A stretch of 64,000 nt of DNA from NCBI RefSeq assembly GCF_010093305.1, contig NZ_PDWS01000014.1:44022-108021 (forward strand), read 5' to 3'. The notes below the pieces were generated by a model that worked only from the letters and a program-made list of their open reading frames with translations, did not search any database and was not told the origin of the DNA. Made by a program: the position numbers and the translations under genes. This DNA comes from Pseudoxanthomonas sacheonensis (lineage in GTDB: Bacteria > Pseudomonadota > Gammaproteobacteria > Xanthomonadales > Xanthomonadaceae). Positions 19,536 to 29,633 of the stretch are shown piece after piece. Position 1 is the first letter of the stretch. Each line of letters starts with the position of its first letter.

Positions 19536-21254
19536 ATGCAACCGATCACGCCGAAACAGTACGCGCAGCTGTTCGTTCCCAAGCTCTACACGGTGCTGCG
19601 CGGCGGTTACGGGTGGACCGAACTGCGTGCCGACGCCATTGCCGGGCTCACGGTCGCCATCGTCGCGCTGCCACTGGCCATGGCGCTGGCCATCGCCAGC
19701 GGCACCACGCCCGAGAAAGGCCTGTATACCGCGATCATCTCCGGCTTCCTGATCTCCGCGCTGGGCGGATCGCGGGTGCAGATCGGCGGGCCGACGGCGG
19801 CGTTCATTCCGGTCGTGTTCGTGGTGATCCAGAAGTTCGGTTTCGGCGGCCTGATCCTGTGCACGCTGCTGGCCGGACTGATGCTGATCGGCGCCGGCCT
19901 GCTGCGCTTGGGCACGCTGATGAAATACATGCCGCAGCCGGTGATCACCGGCTTCACCGCCGGCATCGCGGTCAGCATCTTTTCCAGCCAGGTCAAGGAT
20001 GTGCTGGGATTGCGGATGGAAAGCGTGCCGGCGGAATTCTTCGAACGCTGGTCCGCTTACGCCAGGCACATCGCGACCACGCAACCGGCAGCGGTAGCGC
20101 TCGCGGTATTGGGCCTCGCCATCATCATCGCGCTGCGGCGCTGGAAGCCGGACTGGCCCGGTTTCCTGATCGCCCTGCTGGTCTGCACCGGCGTCTGCGC
20201 GGCTTTCGCGATGCCGGCGGAAACCATAGGCAGCCGCTTCGGCAATTTGCCTTCGTCGTTGCCGGTCTTCGACATTCCGCATATTCCGTTCGAGCGCACT
20301 TTCGAACTGCTGCCCAGCGCTTTCACCATCGCCTTTCTGGCCGGCGTCGAGTCCCTGCTGTCGGCGGTGGTCGCCGACGGCATGACCGGCGGCCGCCATC
20401 GCTCCAACGGCGAACTGGTGGCGCAAGGCGTGGCCAACGTCGGCGCGGCGTTGTTCGGCGGTTTGCCCGCGACCGGCGCCATCGCCCGCACCGCCACCAA
20501 CATCCGCGCCGGAGGGCGCTCGCCGGTGGCCGGCATGCTGCATGCGGTTTTCCTGCTGGTTTTCATGCTGCTGCTGACGCCATGGATGCGTTATGTTCCG
20601 CTGGCCGCGCTGGCGGCGGTGCTGCTGGTGGTGGCCTGGAACATGAGCGAATACCAGCATTTCCGGCACACGATGTCCGCGCCCAAAGGCGACCGGCTGG
20701 TCCTGCTGCTGACCTTCTTCCTGACCGTGTTCTTCGATCTGACCATCGCCATCGAGGCGGGCATCGTGGTGGCGGCATTCGTCTTCATGTTCCGCATGGC
20801 CGACGCGTTCGAAGTCAGCTCGGGGATCCGGCTGATCGACGAAAACGGCGACGACCGCGCGGGCGGCGCCGATCCCACGCAACGGGCGCGCCTGCCCGAA
20901 GGAGTGGAAGCGTTCCAGATCAGCGGACCCTTGTTCTTCGGCGCGGCCAGCCGGCTGGACGAGCTGCTCGACCAGTTCTTCCAACCACCGAAGGTCTTCA
21001 TCCTGCGCATGCGCCTGGTGCCCATCATCGACGCCAGCGGCGTGCATGCTCTGAAAACGCTGTTCGACCGCTGCCGCCGCCGCGGCATCGTGCTGATCAT
21101 CTCGGGCCTGCAATCCCAGCCGCGCCAGGTTGCCAGTAAGATGCATCTGGAGTCGCGCGAAGGCGAACTGCATTTCGTGGCGGATTTCGAATCGGCGCTG
21201 CAACTGGCCGAAACCCTGGTCGATCCCGACGGAACGAAGGCCACCGACGCTTGA
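19536..21254 (+). CDS. SulP family anion transporter with STAS domain
   Basis: 572 residues from the ATG at 19536, chosen because the conserved family N-terminus ([24 protein letters not shown]) follows; open frame further upstream lacks homology-like content. The membrane domain (about 25-420) has the SulP signatures [25 protein letters not shown] and [25 protein letters not shown]. The cytoplasmic STAS domain (about 455-555) includes [19 protein letters not shown]. SulP proteins import sulfate, bicarbonate or dicarboxylates, and the substrate cannot be read from the sequence. The stop overlaps the thiD TTG start. Confidence 0.93.
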   Translation: MQPITPKQYAQLFVPKLYTVLRGGYGWTELRADAIAGLTVAIVALPLAMALAIASGTTPEKGLYTAIISGFLISALGGSRVQIGGPTAAFIPVVFVVIQKFGFGGLILCTLLAGLMLIGAGLLRLGTLMKYMPQPVITGFTAGIAVSIFSSQVKDVLGLRMESVPAEFFERWSAYARHIATTQPAAVALAVLGLAIIIALRRWKPDWPGFLIALLVCTGVCAAFAMPAETIGSRFGNLPSSLPVFDIPHIPFERTFELLPSAFTIAFLAGVESLLSAVVADGMTGGRHRSNGELVAQGVANVGAALFGGLPATGAIARTATNIRAGGRSPVAGMLHAVFLLVFMLLLTPWMRYVPLAALAAVLLVVAWNMSEYQHFRHTMSAPKGDRLVLLLTFFLTVFFDLTIAIEAGIVVAAFVFMFRMADAFEVSSGIRLIDENGDDRAGGADPTQRARLPEGVEAFQISGPLFFGAASRLDELLDQFFQPPKVFILRMRLVPIIDASGVHALKTLFDRCRRRGIVLIISGLQSQPRQVASKMHLESREGELHFVADFESALQLAETLVDPDGTKATDA

Positions 21255-22057
21255 ACACGCGAATCCTCTCCGCCCTGACCATCGCCGGCTCCGATTCCGG
21301 CGGCGGCGCCGGCATCCAGGCCGATCTGAAGACCTTCGCGGCGCACAGCGTGCATGGGTTATCGGCCATCGCCGCATTGACCGCGCAGCACACGCGCGGA
21401 GTCGTTGCGGTGAACGTCCCTCCCGTGGATTTTCTGCGCGCGCAGATCGGGGCCTGTTTCGAGGATTTCGATATCGGCGCGGTCAAGCTGGGGATGCTGG
21501 CCAATGCGGACGTGATCGGTGCGGTCGCTGATGCATTGCAGGCGCACAAGCCCGCCTTCATCGTTCTGGACCCGGTGATGGTCGCAACCAGCGGCGCGAA
21601 ACTGCTGGAAGACGAGGCCCTGGATGCCTTGCGTCAGCGCCTGATTCCATTGGCCTCGGTGATTACGCCCAACCTGCCGGAAGCCGAACTGCTGCTGGGC
21701 CATGCCATTGCCGACGGCGCGGGAATGCGCGCGGCCGCTGGAGAACTGCTGTCGCTGGGTGCCGCCTCCGTATTCCTGAAAGGCGGCCATCTGCAGGACG
21801 ACGGAGATGTGATCGATCTGTTCGCAGACTCCACAGGCATCGTCGAGATCGCGCACCCGCGCTTGCGCATCGAAGCCCATGGCACCGGCTGCACGTTGGC
21901 CTCCGCGGTCGCAGCGAACCTGTGCCGGGGCCTTGCGCTGAGCGAAGCCTGCTCCGTTGCGTCGGACTACGTGCATGCCGCCCTGCGCAAGGGCTACCGT
22001 CCGGGGCGCGGCGAGATAGTGATACTCGATCATTTCGGAGCGGCGCCGGCACGATGA
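21251..22057 (+). CDS. thiD: Hydroxymethylpyrimidine/phosphomethylpyrimidine kinase
   Basis: 268 residues from a TTG start that overlaps the SulP stop (TTGA). ThiD phosphorylates HMP twice for thiamine synthesis. The ribokinase-fold signatures are present: [21 protein letters not shown] at the N-terminus, [29 protein letters not shown] and the C-terminal [16 protein letters not shown] with the catalytic cysteine/aspartate region. The length is normal. No TPP riboswitch precedes it, because it sits inside a transcription unit. Confidence 0.95.
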   Translation: MNTRILSALTIAGSDSGGGAGIQADLKTFAAHSVHGLSAIAALTAQHTRGVVAVNVPPVDFLRAQIGACFEDFDIGAVKLGMLANADVIGAVADALQAHKPAFIVLDPVMVATSGAKLLEDEALDALRQRLIPLASVITPNLPEAELLLGHAIADGAGMRAAAGELLSLGAASVFLKGGHLQDDGDVIDLFADSTGIVEIAHPRLRIEAHGTGCTLASAVAANLCRGLALSEACSVASDYVHAALRKGYRPGRGEIVILDHFGAAPAR

Positions 22058-22911
22058 GCATCCAGGAACTGGATATCCCGCTGTCCACGGACGACGGCCA
22101 CCGCTACAACCTTACCGCTCGCATCCCCGCGCATCCGCAGGCTTCATTGCTCTGGCTGCCGGCGCTTGGCGTGGCGGCGCGGCATTACCTTCCGTTCGCC
22201 GATGCGCTGGCAGCCAAGGGCGTGGCGGTGTTCCTGCAGGAAATGCGCGGCAACGGCAGCAGCGACCTGCGCCCGAGCCGGCAGGTGGACTGGGGCTATC
22301 GCCACATACTGACCCAGGACATCGCGCGCAGCCATGCCGCCACGACCGAATATTGCGGCGCGAGGCAGCGCATCATCGGCGGCCACAGCATCGGCGCGCA
22401 GTTCGCGGCGTGCTATCTGGGCCTGAACCCCGATGCGTTCGAACGCCTGTGGCTGGTGGCCAGCGGTTCGCCGTATTGGCGCAACTTCCCTGCGCCCAAA
22501 CGCTACGCCTTCCCCTTCGCCTACCAGTTCGTACCATGGATCGCCGACCGTCGCGGCGTCTTCCACGGCAGACGCCTGGGCTTTGCGGGCGACGAGGCGC
22601 GCAGCCTGATGCGCGACTGGGCTAGCATAGGCCTCAGCAACCGCTACGCAGCTGCCGGCATGCAAGCGGATCTTGAAGCGGCGCTGTCCGCGGTTCCTGC
22701 GCGGACGCAGGCGGTGCTGTTCAAGGACGACTGGCTGGCGCCGCGCCGGTCGATGCTGGCCCTTCTGGAAAAGATGCCGAACGCCGCCACGACCCTCAGC
22801 GTGCTGGACCGCGCGGCGCTGGGCGCGCGCGCAGACCACTTCGCCTGGATGAAGCAACCTCAGGCGGTTGCCAGTCTCCTGTCCGGCTCCGTCGCCAGCA
22901 GCGAAGCGTAG
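22054..22911 (+). CDS. Alpha/beta hydrolase family protein
   Basis: 285 residues from the ATG at 22054, overlapping the thiD stop (ATGA). The nucleophile elbow GGHSIGAQFAACYLGL is visible around residue 110. An oxyanion region (LPALGVAARHYLPFADAL) precedes it and HFAWMKQPQAV near the end probably supplies the catalytic histidine. No signal peptide is seen, so it is cytoplasmic. The substrate is unknown. The 3' end overlaps the 3' end of convergent galE by 52 bp. Confidence 0.8.
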   Translation: MSIQELDIPLSTDDGHRYNLTARIPAHPQASLLWLPALGVAARHYLPFADALAAKGVAVFLQEMRGNGSSDLRPSRQVDWGYRHILTQDIARSHAATTEYCGARQRIIGGHSIGAQFAACYLGLNPDAFERLWLVASGSPYWRNFPAPKRYAFPFAYQFVPWIADRRGVFHGRRLGFAGDEARSLMRDWASIGLSNRYAAAGMQADLEAALSAVPARTQAVLFKDDWLAPRRSMLALLEKMPNAATTLSVLDRAALGARADHFAWMKQPQAVASLLSGSVASSEA

Positions 22912-23912
22912 CCCTGCGGATTGAGCGACTGCCAACGCCAGGCGTCGCGGCACATGGCATCGACATCCAACTCGGCCCGCCAGCCCAGCAACCGCTGGGC
23001 AAGCGAAGGATCGGCATACACTTCGGCCACATCGCCCTCGCGCCGCTCGACGATCTGGTAAGGGATGCTGCGGCCCGAAGCCTTCTCGAAACCGCGCAGC
23101 AGCTCCAGTACGCTCACGCCGCGCCCGGTTCCCAGGTTGACCGTGAGATTGCGATCCTCGCGGGCCAGATAGTCCAGTGCGTCGGCATGGGCGCGCGCCA
23201 GATCCATGACGTGGATGTAGTCGCGTACGCCGGTGCCATCGATGGTGGGCCAGTCGCCGCCGAACACGCTCAGCTTCTCGCGCAGCCCCACCGCCACCTG
23301 GCAGATATAAGGCATCAGATTGTTGGGAACGCCGCCGGGGTCCTCGCCCACCATGCCGGAATCGTGCGCTCCGACCGGATTGAAGTAGCGCAGGTTGGCG
23401 GCCCGGAACGAGGGATCGGCCTTGCACACGTCGCCGATCAACTCCTCCATCACCAGCTTGGTGCGTCCGTAAGGATTGGTGACTTGCAAGCGCGCGTTTT
23501 CGTCGATGGGCAGGCGCTCGGGGTCGCCGTAGACGGTAGCCGAGGAACTGAACACCAGGTTCCGCACATCCGCCTCGCGCATGGCCTGCAACAGGTTGAT
23601 GGTACCGCTGATGTTGTTGTCGAAATAATCCAGCGGCCGTTCGCAGGACTCGCCGACCGCCTTGAGCGCGGCGAAATGGACTACGGCGTCGAACCGGCGC
23701 GAGGAAAACAGGCGCGACAGCGCGGTGCGGTCGCGCATGTCGACCCGATGGAAACCCACCGAGGATCCGGTCAGCGTTTCAAGCCGATGCAGCACCTGCG
23801 GGGAACTGTTGCTGAAATTATCCGCCAGGGTCACTTCATGCCCGCGCGCGGCCAGCACCAGATAGGTATGGCAACCGATATAGCCGGTTCCGCCGCAAAG
23901 CAGTATGCGCAT
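22860..23912 (-). CDS. galE: UDP-glucose 4-epimerase
   Basis: 350 residues from the ATG at 23912, which has a strong Shine-Dalgarno (CAGGGGAAA) on the minus strand. It interconverts UDP-glucose and UDP-galactose, possibly the N-acetyl forms. Signatures are LCGGTGYIGCHTYLVL for NAD binding, SSSATVYG, the catalytic YGRTK (YxxxK), NLRYFNPVGAHDSG and DGTGVRDYIHVMDLA. It is divergent from tviB with 228 bp between starts, and supplies the neighbouring polysaccharide genes with precursor. The 3' end overlaps the hydrolase gene. Confidence 0.93.
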   Translation of the reverse strand: MRILLCGGTGYIGCHTYLVLAARGHEVTLADNFSNSSPQVLHRLETLTGSSVGFHRVDMRDRTALSRLFSSRRFDAVVHFAALKAVGESCERPLDYFDNNISGTINLLQAMREADVRNLVFSSSATVYGDPERLPIDENARLQVTNPYGRTKLVMEELIGDVCKADPSFRAANLRYFNPVGAHDSGMVGEDPGGVPNNLMPYICQVAVGLREKLSVFGGDWPTIDGTGVRDYIHVMDLARAHADALDYLAREDRNLTVNLGTGRGVSVLELLRGFEKASGRSIPYQIVERREGDVAEVYADPSLAQRLLGWRAELDVDAMCRDAWRWQSLNPQGYASLLATEPDRRLATA

Positions 23913-24140
23913 GGTCTGTTTCCCCTGGTTTACCGGGCGTCTTGCGTCCGGCACTACAGGTTTACGCAATACGGCGGCAGTGGCGGACACCAACGCCGTT
24001 GTCCTCAACGGGACGTTTTGCGCGTTCAGTGGTCCAACAAGGGGGATTCCGCATCCACCGTGTGCAGCGCGGCTGCAAACGGCATCGGCTAGACTCCGTC
24101 CGCCAGCATGTCCACTTAATAGACGAGAGCCACCTTCCGT

Positions 24141-25430
24141 ATGGATGCCGCACTGCCTTCGCGCGACCAGATCAGCATCGCCGTCATCGGCCTGGGTTAT
24201 GTGGGCCTGCCGCTGGCAGCCACCTTCGGACGCCGCTTCAAGACCCTCGGGTTCGACATCAACGCCAAGCGCGTGGGCGAATTGCGCCGGCACCACGACC
24301 ATACGCTGGAAGTATCGGAACAGGAGCTGCGCGATGCGGCGAACCTCAGTTTCGCCAGCGACCCGGAAGAGCTGAAGGGCTGCAACGTCTTCATCGTCAC
24401 CGTGCCCACTCCGATCGACGAATACAAGCGGCCCGACCTGCGTCCCCTTGAATCGGCCAGCCGCACGGTAGGCCGGGCGATCGGCAAAGGCGGCGTGGCG
24501 ATCTACGAATCCACGGTCTACCCTGGCGCGACCGAGGAAGTCTGTGTGCCGATCATCGAGGCCGAATCGGGCTTGACCTTCAACCAGGATTTCTACGCCG
24601 GCTACAGCCCCGAGCGCATCAATCCGGGCGACAAGCAGCACCGCCTGGAGACGATCATGAAGGTGACCTCCGGCTCCACCGCCGAAGCGGCCGACTTCAT
24701 CGACGACCTGTACCGCCAGATCATCACCGCCGGCACGCACAAAGCCTCCAGCATCCGCGTGGCCGAGGCGGCCAAGGTGATCGAGAACACCCAGCGCGAC
24801 GTCAACATCGCCCTGATCAACGAGCTGGCGCTGATTTTCCACCGCCTGGGCATCGATACCCACGAGGTGCTGGAAGCGGCGGGCACCAAGTGGAATTTCC
24901 TGCCTTTCCGTCCCGGCCTGGTCGGCGGCCACTGCATCGGCGTGGACCCCTACTACCTGACCCACAAGGCGCAGCAGATCGGCTACCACCCCGACGTGAT
25001 CCTGGCCGGGCGCCGCATCAACGACGGCATGGGCAGCCATGTCGCACGCCGCACCGCCAAGCTGATGGCGCAGCGCAATCTGCAGACCACCCAGTCCAAC
25101 ATCCTGGTGCTGGGCCTGGCCTTCAAGGAAAACTGCCCGGACGTGCGCAACACGCGGGTGGTGGACATCGTGACCGAACTGCGCAGCTACAACGCCAACG
25201 TGCATATCCACGACCCGTGGGTCAACGCCGACGAAGCGCGCCACGAGTACGGGCTGGAGCTGACCGCGCAGCCCGAAGCCGGCAAGTACGAGGCGATCAT
25301 CCTGGCGGTCTCGCACCGCGAGTTCATCGCGCTGGGCGCGGAAGGCATCCGCGCCTTCGGCAAGCCCGATGCGGTGTTGTTCGACGTCAAACGCGCCCTT
25401 CCCCGGCAGAGCGTCGACGACTGCCTGTGA
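24141..25430 (+). CDS. tviB: TviB/WbpO-type UDP-N-acetylhexosamine 6-dehydrogenase
   Basis: 429 residues, ATG start. It oxidises C6 of a UDP-sugar to a carboxylate with two NAD+. The N-terminal Rossmann domain begins [17 protein letters not shown]. The central region reads [18 protein letters not shown] and [20 protein letters not shown], with the catalytic cysteine in GGHCIG. A C-terminal UDP-binding domain ([20 protein letters not shown]) follows. The KWNFLPF segment and overall pattern resemble TviB and WbpO, which act on UDP-GlcNAc or UDP-GalNAc, more than Ugd, which acts on UDP-glucose. The substrate is inferred. It probably supplies an aminouronic acid to the polymer. Confidence 0.88.
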   Translation: MDAALPSRDQISIAVIGLGYVGLPLAATFGRRFKTLGFDINAKRVGELRRHHDHTLEVSEQELRDAANLSFASDPEELKGCNVFIVTVPTPIDEYKRPDLRPLESASRTVGRAIGKGGVAIYESTVYPGATEEVCVPIIEAESGLTFNQDFYAGYSPERINPGDKQHRLETIMKVTSGSTAEAADFIDDLYRQIITAGTHKASSIRVAEAAKVIENTQRDVNIALINELALIFHRLGIDTHEVLEAAGTKWNFLPFRPGLVGGHCIGVDPYYLTHKAQQIGYHPDVILAGRRINDGMGSHVARRTAKLMAQRNLQTTQSNILVLGLAFKENCPDVRNTRVVDIVTELRSYNANVHIHDPWVNADEARHEYGLELTAQPEAGKYEAIILAVSHREFIALGAEGIRAFGKPDAVLFDVKRALPRQSVDDCL

Positions 25431-25505
25431 GACCGCCGGCTACGGCAAGAATGTCGGGGACCGTCTGTAATAGACTGTCGCCCGCAATCCACCACGAGAC
25501 TTGAA

Positions 25506-26513
25506 ATGCGCGTACTGGTCACCGGCGCCGCCGGTTTCATCGGCTCACACCTGAGCCAGCGTCTGCTGGCCCGTGGCGATGAGGTGCTGGGCTACGACAA
25601 CCTCAACCCCTACTACGACCCGCGCCTGAAACAGGCGCGTCTGGACAGGCTGCTGCCGCTGGACGGCTTCGGCTTCGTGCAGGCCTCGCTGGAAGACCGC
25701 GCGGCGCTGGAAGAGGCCTTCGACCGGTTCAAGCCGCAACGCGTGGTCAACCTGGCCGCGCAGGCCGGCGTGCGCTATTCGCTGGAGAATCCGCAGGCCT
25801 ACGTGGAAAGCAATATCGTCGGCTTCCTCAATATCCTGGAAGCCTGCCGCCATCGCGGCATCGAGCATCTGGTGTACGCGTCCTCCAGCTCGGTCTACGG
25901 CGCGAACAAGAAACTGCCCTTCGCCGTGGAAGACAGCGTGGACCATCCGGTCAGCATGTACGCGGCCACCAAGAAGGCCAACGAGCTGATGGCCCACACC
26001 TACAGCCATCTGTTCGGCCTGCCCACCACCGGCCTGCGCTTCTTCACCGTGTATGGGCCGTGGGGACGCCCGGACATGGCGCTGTTCCTGTTCACCCGCA
26101 AGATATTGGCGGGCGAGCCCATCGACGTGTTCAACCACGGCCACCACACCCGCGACTTCACCTATGTCGACGACATCGTCGAAGGCGTGATCCGCACGCT
26201 GGACCGCGTACCCGGGCCGGACCCGGATTACGATCCGCTCGACCCCACCCCCGCCAGTTCCACCGCGCCCTATCGCGTCTACAACATCGGCAACCACCAG
26301 CCGGTGCAGCTGCTGCGCTACATCGAAGTGCTGGAGGACTGCCTGGGCCGCAAGGCCGAACGCAACCTGCTTCCGTTGCAACCCGGCGACGTGCCCGACA
26401 CCTACGCCGATGTCAGCGCCCTGCAGCGCGATACCGGCTATTCGCCTTCCACCTCCATCGAAACCGGCGTACGCCGCTTCGTGGACTGGTACCGGGATTT
26501 CTACCGGACCTGA
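25506..26513 (+). CDS. NAD-dependent UDP-uronate 4-epimerase family protein
   Basis: 335 residues, ATG start, 75 bp after tviB. It is an extended SDR with [17 protein letters not shown] (NAD binding), [17 protein letters not shown], the catalytic YAATKKANE (YxxxK), and the [19 protein letters not shown] and [15 protein letters not shown] segments. This pattern is that of CapI/LpsL UDP-glucuronate 4-epimerases. Next to a TviB-type dehydrogenase it may epimerise UDP-GlcNAcA to UDP-GalNAcA, as TviC/WbpP-linked pathways do. The exact substrate cannot be read from the sequence. Confidence 0.87.
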   Translation: MRVLVTGAAGFIGSHLSQRLLARGDEVLGYDNLNPYYDPRLKQARLDRLLPLDGFGFVQASLEDRAALEEAFDRFKPQRVVNLAAQAGVRYSLENPQAYVESNIVGFLNILEACRHRGIEHLVYASSSSVYGANKKLPFAVEDSVDHPVSMYAATKKANELMAHTYSHLFGLPTTGLRFFTVYGPWGRPDMALFLFTRKILAGEPIDVFNHGHHTRDFTYVDDIVEGVIRTLDRVPGPDPDYDPLDPTPASSTAPYRVYNIGNHQPVQLLRYIEVLEDCLGRKAERNLLPLQPGDVPDTYADVSALQRDTGYSPSTSIETGVRRFVDWYRDFYRT

Positions 26514-26542
26514 ACCTGGGCCTGTCGACGCCCTGATTCAGG

Positions 26543-26604
26543 TTTCCCCTGTCCGGAACAGCATGCCTTCGGCGTTCTAGTTGACGTGACCAACACAGGG
26601 GAAA
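26543..26604 (+). promoter_or_regulatory. Inverted repeat enclosing the ribosome binding site of the export gene
   Basis: TTTCCCCTGT (26543-26552) and ACAGGGGAAA (26595-26604) are perfect 10-bp reverse complements separated by 42 bases. The right arm contains the Shine-Dalgarno (AGGGGA, 26597-26602), 6 bases before the ATG at 26609. Pairing would hide the ribosome binding site. The right arm also precedes galE and the gene at 45366 without a matching left arm, so it may be conserved simply as a Shine-Dalgarno. Confidence 0.35.
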
Positions 26605-26608
26605 TGGA

Positions 26609-27235
26609 ATGTTGCGCTCTATTGCTGGCCTGACGGCCGTCTGCCTGTCGCTCCTGCTGACCGCCTGCGCAAGCAGCGGCGGTAGCGCGAAAGCGCCTCC
26701 GGCCGTCCAGGCGACCGCCACCGCTGTCGATTCCTACAAGATCGGCGTCGACGACATCGTGCAGGTGTCGGTCTGGCGCAATCCGGAACTGGGCATCACC
26801 GTGCCGGTTCGTCCCGACGGCATGATCTCGGTGCCGTTGGTGGGTGATGTCGCCGCAGGCGGCCATACCCCGGCCGAAGTGGCCAAGGACATCCAGACCA
26901 AGCTCGCCAGTTTCGTGCGCGACCCGCAGGTCGCCGTGATCCTGACCGACCTGCGCAGCCACGAATACCTGTCGCGCGTGCGCGTCACCGGTGCGGTGCG
27001 GCAACCGATCTCGATTCCCTACCGCCCCGGCATGACCGTGCTCGACGCGGTGCTGGCCGCTGGCGGTGTGACCGAATTCGCCGCTGGCGATCGCTCCGAG
27101 CTTTATCGCAAATCGGGCGAAGGCACCGAAACCTACGCGGTGCGCCTGGACAAGATCCTCAACCGCGGCGACCTGTCGACCAACTTCCCGGTTTCGCCGG
27201 GCGACGTCATCACCATTCCAGAGCGCACGTTCTGA
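26609..27235 (+). CDS. Polysaccharide export lipoprotein (Wza/EpsE-like, short form)
   Basis: 208 residues, ATG start. The lipoprotein signal ends in LLLTAC with the lipidated cysteine at residue 20. A Poly_export domain follows (about 40-115: YKIGVDDIVQVSVWRNPELG, VRPDGMISVPLVGDV, GHTPAEVAKDI), then a SLBB domain (about 125-200: VRVTGAVRQPISIPYRPGMT). It lacks the C-terminal alpha-barrel of Wza, like the short export proteins of XrtA/PEP-CTERM exopolysaccharide loci. It is predicted in the outer-membrane/periplasm part of the export channel. It overlaps the next gene by one base (TGATG). Confidence 0.9.
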   Translation: MLRSIAGLTAVCLSLLLTACASSGGSAKAPPAVQATATAVDSYKIGVDDIVQVSVWRNPELGITVPVRPDGMISVPLVGDVAAGGHTPAEVAKDIQTKLASFVRDPQVAVILTDLRSHEYLSRVRVTGAVRQPISIPYRPGMTVLDAVLAAGGVTEFAAGDRSELYRKSGEGTETYAVRLDKILNRGDLSTNFPVSPGDVITIPERTF

Positions 27236-28821
27236 TGAGCGCAGAAGCACTTCCCGGACGCCGTTCCACGGCCGTCAACCGGCCTTCCACCGCCCTTGCC
27301 CCGAACGAGATCGTACCGATCCTTCTGAACGAAGGGCGCCGCCACACGCTGACGCTGGTCGCGATCTTCGCGGGTATCGCACTGCTGACCCTTTTCGCCG
27401 GCCTGTTCCTGCTGCCGAAGAACTACACCGCCTCCACCACCATCCTGGCCCAGGAAAGCGACATCATCCAGCCGCTGCTGGAAGGCCGCGCCGTGGCCAC
27501 CGGCGTCACCGACCGCGCCGGCATCGCGCGCCAGGTGATCTACAGCCGCAGGGTGCTGGAAGACGCGCTGAAGACCGGCGGCTGGCTGGAGGACAACCCC
27601 ACTCCCCTGCAACGCGACCGCCTGCTGGAGGAGCTGAAGGAACGCATCACCATCCGCGCCTCGCGCCCCGATCTGGTCGAGATCACCTACCGCGATTCCG
27701 ATGCGCAACGCACTTACAAAGTGACCGAACGCCTGGGTGCGATGTTCATCAAGGAAAGCCTGGCCGCCAAGGGCCGCGAAAGCCGCGAGGCCTACCAGTT
27801 CATCGATGCGCGCGTGAACGATTACCACAAGAAACTCACCGACGCCGAGGACAACCTGCAGAAGTACCGTTCCGCCAATGCCGATGCGCAGCCCGGCAGC
27901 GCCACCGACGCCAGCACCCGCATCAGCGCGCTGCGTACGCAGGTCGAGCAGACCCGCATGGCGTTGCTGGAGCAGCGCTCGCGCGAAAGCGCCATCACCT
28001 CGCAGCTTTCCGGCGAATCCGCCGTGACTGCCGTGCAGACCCGCGAAAGCCTGTATCGCGGACAGCTGCTCGAACTGCAGAGCCAGTTGGACCGCCTGTT
28101 GCTGACCTACACCGAACAATACCCGGACGTGGTGCGCATCCGCCACCAGATGGCCGATATCCAGCAGGCGATGCGCGATGAAGAGCAGCGGCGCGCGACG
28201 GCGCCGAAAACCGCCAGCCCGTTCGACGACGCGCAGATGAATCCGCTGTACCAGGAACTGCGCAGCCAGCAGGGACAGGCCCGCCGCGAAATGGCCGCCA
28301 CCCAGTCGCGCATGGGAATCGCCGAATCGCTATTGGACGAAGAACTCGGCCGCAGCCGCCGCATCGCCGCTTCGGAAAGCGCGTTGGCCGAACTGACTCG
28401 CGACTACGAAGTCAACCGCGACATCTACCAGGACCTCTTGCGTCGGCGCGAGAACGCGCGCGTGTCGATGGAGCTGGACCGCGAGGAGCGCGGCCTCACT
28501 CTGCGCGTGCAGGATCCGGCGATCATGCCCTTGCGCCCGACCGGCCTGCGCTTCCTGCATTTCGCCATCGCCGGCCTGTTGATGGCGGTGGTGGTGCCGC
28601 TGGCCCTGCTGTTCCTGCGGGTGCGCTTCGATCCCCGCATCCGTTCGGCCAACCAGCTGCAGAAGCTCTCCGACCGCCAGTTGCTGACGGTGGTGCCGTT
28701 GTACCGCACGCCGCGCGACCAGCGCCGTTTGCGCCTGCGTCAGGCGATGAGCCTGGGAATCATGTTCGTGGTCGTGCTGGCCTACGGACTGGCGTTCGGC
28801 TACAAGCAGATGATGGCCTGA
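27235..28821 (+). CDS. Polysaccharide chain-length regulator (Wzz/GumC-like)
   Basis: 528 residues, ATG start. One transmembrane segment at about 39-60 and one near the C-terminus (about 440-463), with a further hydrophobic stretch at 500-522, bracket a long periplasmic region. That region starts with a Wzz domain (FLLPKNYTASTTILAQ) and continues with extended coiled coils (about 185-400). A GNVR-like segment (RDYEVNRDIYQDLLRRRENARVS) precedes the second membrane segment. There is no fused kinase domain; the cytoplasmic P-loop protein is the next gene, 1 bp away. The architecture matches the chain-length proteins of XrtA-type EPS loci. Confidence 0.9.
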   Translation: MSAEALPGRRSTAVNRPSTALAPNEIVPILLNEGRRHTLTLVAIFAGIALLTLFAGLFLLPKNYTASTTILAQESDIIQPLLEGRAVATGVTDRAGIARQVIYSRRVLEDALKTGGWLEDNPTPLQRDRLLEELKERITIRASRPDLVEITYRDSDAQRTYKVTERLGAMFIKESLAAKGRESREAYQFIDARVNDYHKKLTDAEDNLQKYRSANADAQPGSATDASTRISALRTQVEQTRMALLEQRSRESAITSQLSGESAVTAVQTRESLYRGQLLELQSQLDRLLLTYTEQYPDVVRIRHQMADIQQAMRDEEQRRATAPKTASPFDDAQMNPLYQELRSQQGQARREMAATQSRMGIAESLLDEELGRSRRIAASESALAELTRDYEVNRDIYQDLLRRRENARVSMELDREERGLTLRVQDPAIMPLRPTGLRFLHFAIAGLLMAVVVPLALLFLRVRFDPRIRSANQLQKLSDRQLLTVVPLYRTPRDQRRLRLRQAMSLGIMFVVVLAYGLAFGYKQMMA

Positions 28822-28822
28822 C

Positions 28823-29611
28823 ATGAACGTCATGAACCGACAAGACAACCTGGAACCGATCGTGGAACCGACAGCGAATCACGAAACCGAGCGTTCGCAA
28901 GGCGTCATCCGTCGCGTAGACGCCGCCCGCTCGCTCGCATTGCTCGACGAGCCCAAGGCGCTGACCACGCGCGAACTGGAAGACCGCCGCGTCATCCACC
29001 GCAACGACTCGGTGCGCGAACAGGCCGACGCGTTCCGCGAACTGCGCACGCGCCTGCTGGCCGCCGGCGGCGAGCGCAACTTCGTCACCCTGGTCGCCCC
29101 GGTCAGCCATGGCTGCGGTGGCAGTTTCGTGGCGCGCAACCTGGCCGCCGCGTTCGCCTTCGACGACACCAAGACCGCCCTGCTGATCGACTGCGATGTC
29201 CTGCACCCCTCCCAGCACACCGCTCTGCGCGTGGACACCTCCGGCGGCGGACTGATGGATTACCTGGAGGACAGCTCGCTGGACGTGAGCAGGATCCTCT
29301 ACCGCACCGGCGTGCCGCGGCTGCGCCTGATCCCCAGCGGCCGCCAGCGCGAAACCACCGGCGAATCCTTCAGCTCCTTCCGCATGCGCGCCATGATCGA
29401 TTCGGTGCGCAGCCGCTATCCGGACCGCTACCTCATCCTGGACAGCCCTCCGGTGCTCGGCTCGCCCGATGCGCGCATTCTTTCCGAACTGGCCGACATG
29501 GTAGTGCTGGTCGCCGGCTACGGATTGGTGACGCCGGAGAAAATCGAGGCGGCGCTGGCGAGTTTTCCTCCCGAGAAGGTCGCCGGCGTCGTTTTCAACC
29601 ACCTGCCCTGA
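28823..29611 (+). CDS. CpsD/EpsG-like P-loop protein with degenerate Walker A
   Basis: 262 residues, ATG start. It aligns with the cytoplasmic tyrosine autokinases that pair with Wzz-like proteins: an N-terminal segment with EQADAFRELRTRLL, then the P-loop region, Walker A' (LLIDCD, 120-125) and Walker B (LILDSPP, Asp207). The P-loop is VSHGCGGSF (94-102), where the canonical form is GEGKS/T, so the nucleotide-binding lysine is replaced by glycine. The C-terminus (ending VFNHLP) has no tyrosine cluster. It may bind the chain-length protein without phosphorylating itself. It is encoded 1 bp after its presumed partner. Confidence 0.85.
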   Translation: MNVMNRQDNLEPIVEPTANHETERSQGVIRRVDAARSLALLDEPKALTTRELEDRRVIHRNDSVREQADAFRELRTRLLAAGGERNFVTLVAPVSHGCGGSFVARNLAAAFAFDDTKTALLIDCDVLHPSQHTALRVDTSGGGLMDYLEDSSLDVSRILYRTGVPRLRLIPSGRQRETTGESFSSFRMRAMIDSVRSRYPDRYLILDSPPVLGSPDARILSELADMVVLVAGYGLVTPEKIEAALASFPPEKVAGVVFNHLP

Positions 29612-29633
29612 AGCATCCGCAAGGAGAAGGCGC

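Noticed and set aside
23913..24140. Promoter or riboswitch between galE and tviB
   Set aside because: A TAGACT at about 24089 could be a -10 box but no acceptable -35 element or structured leader was found in the 228 bp.
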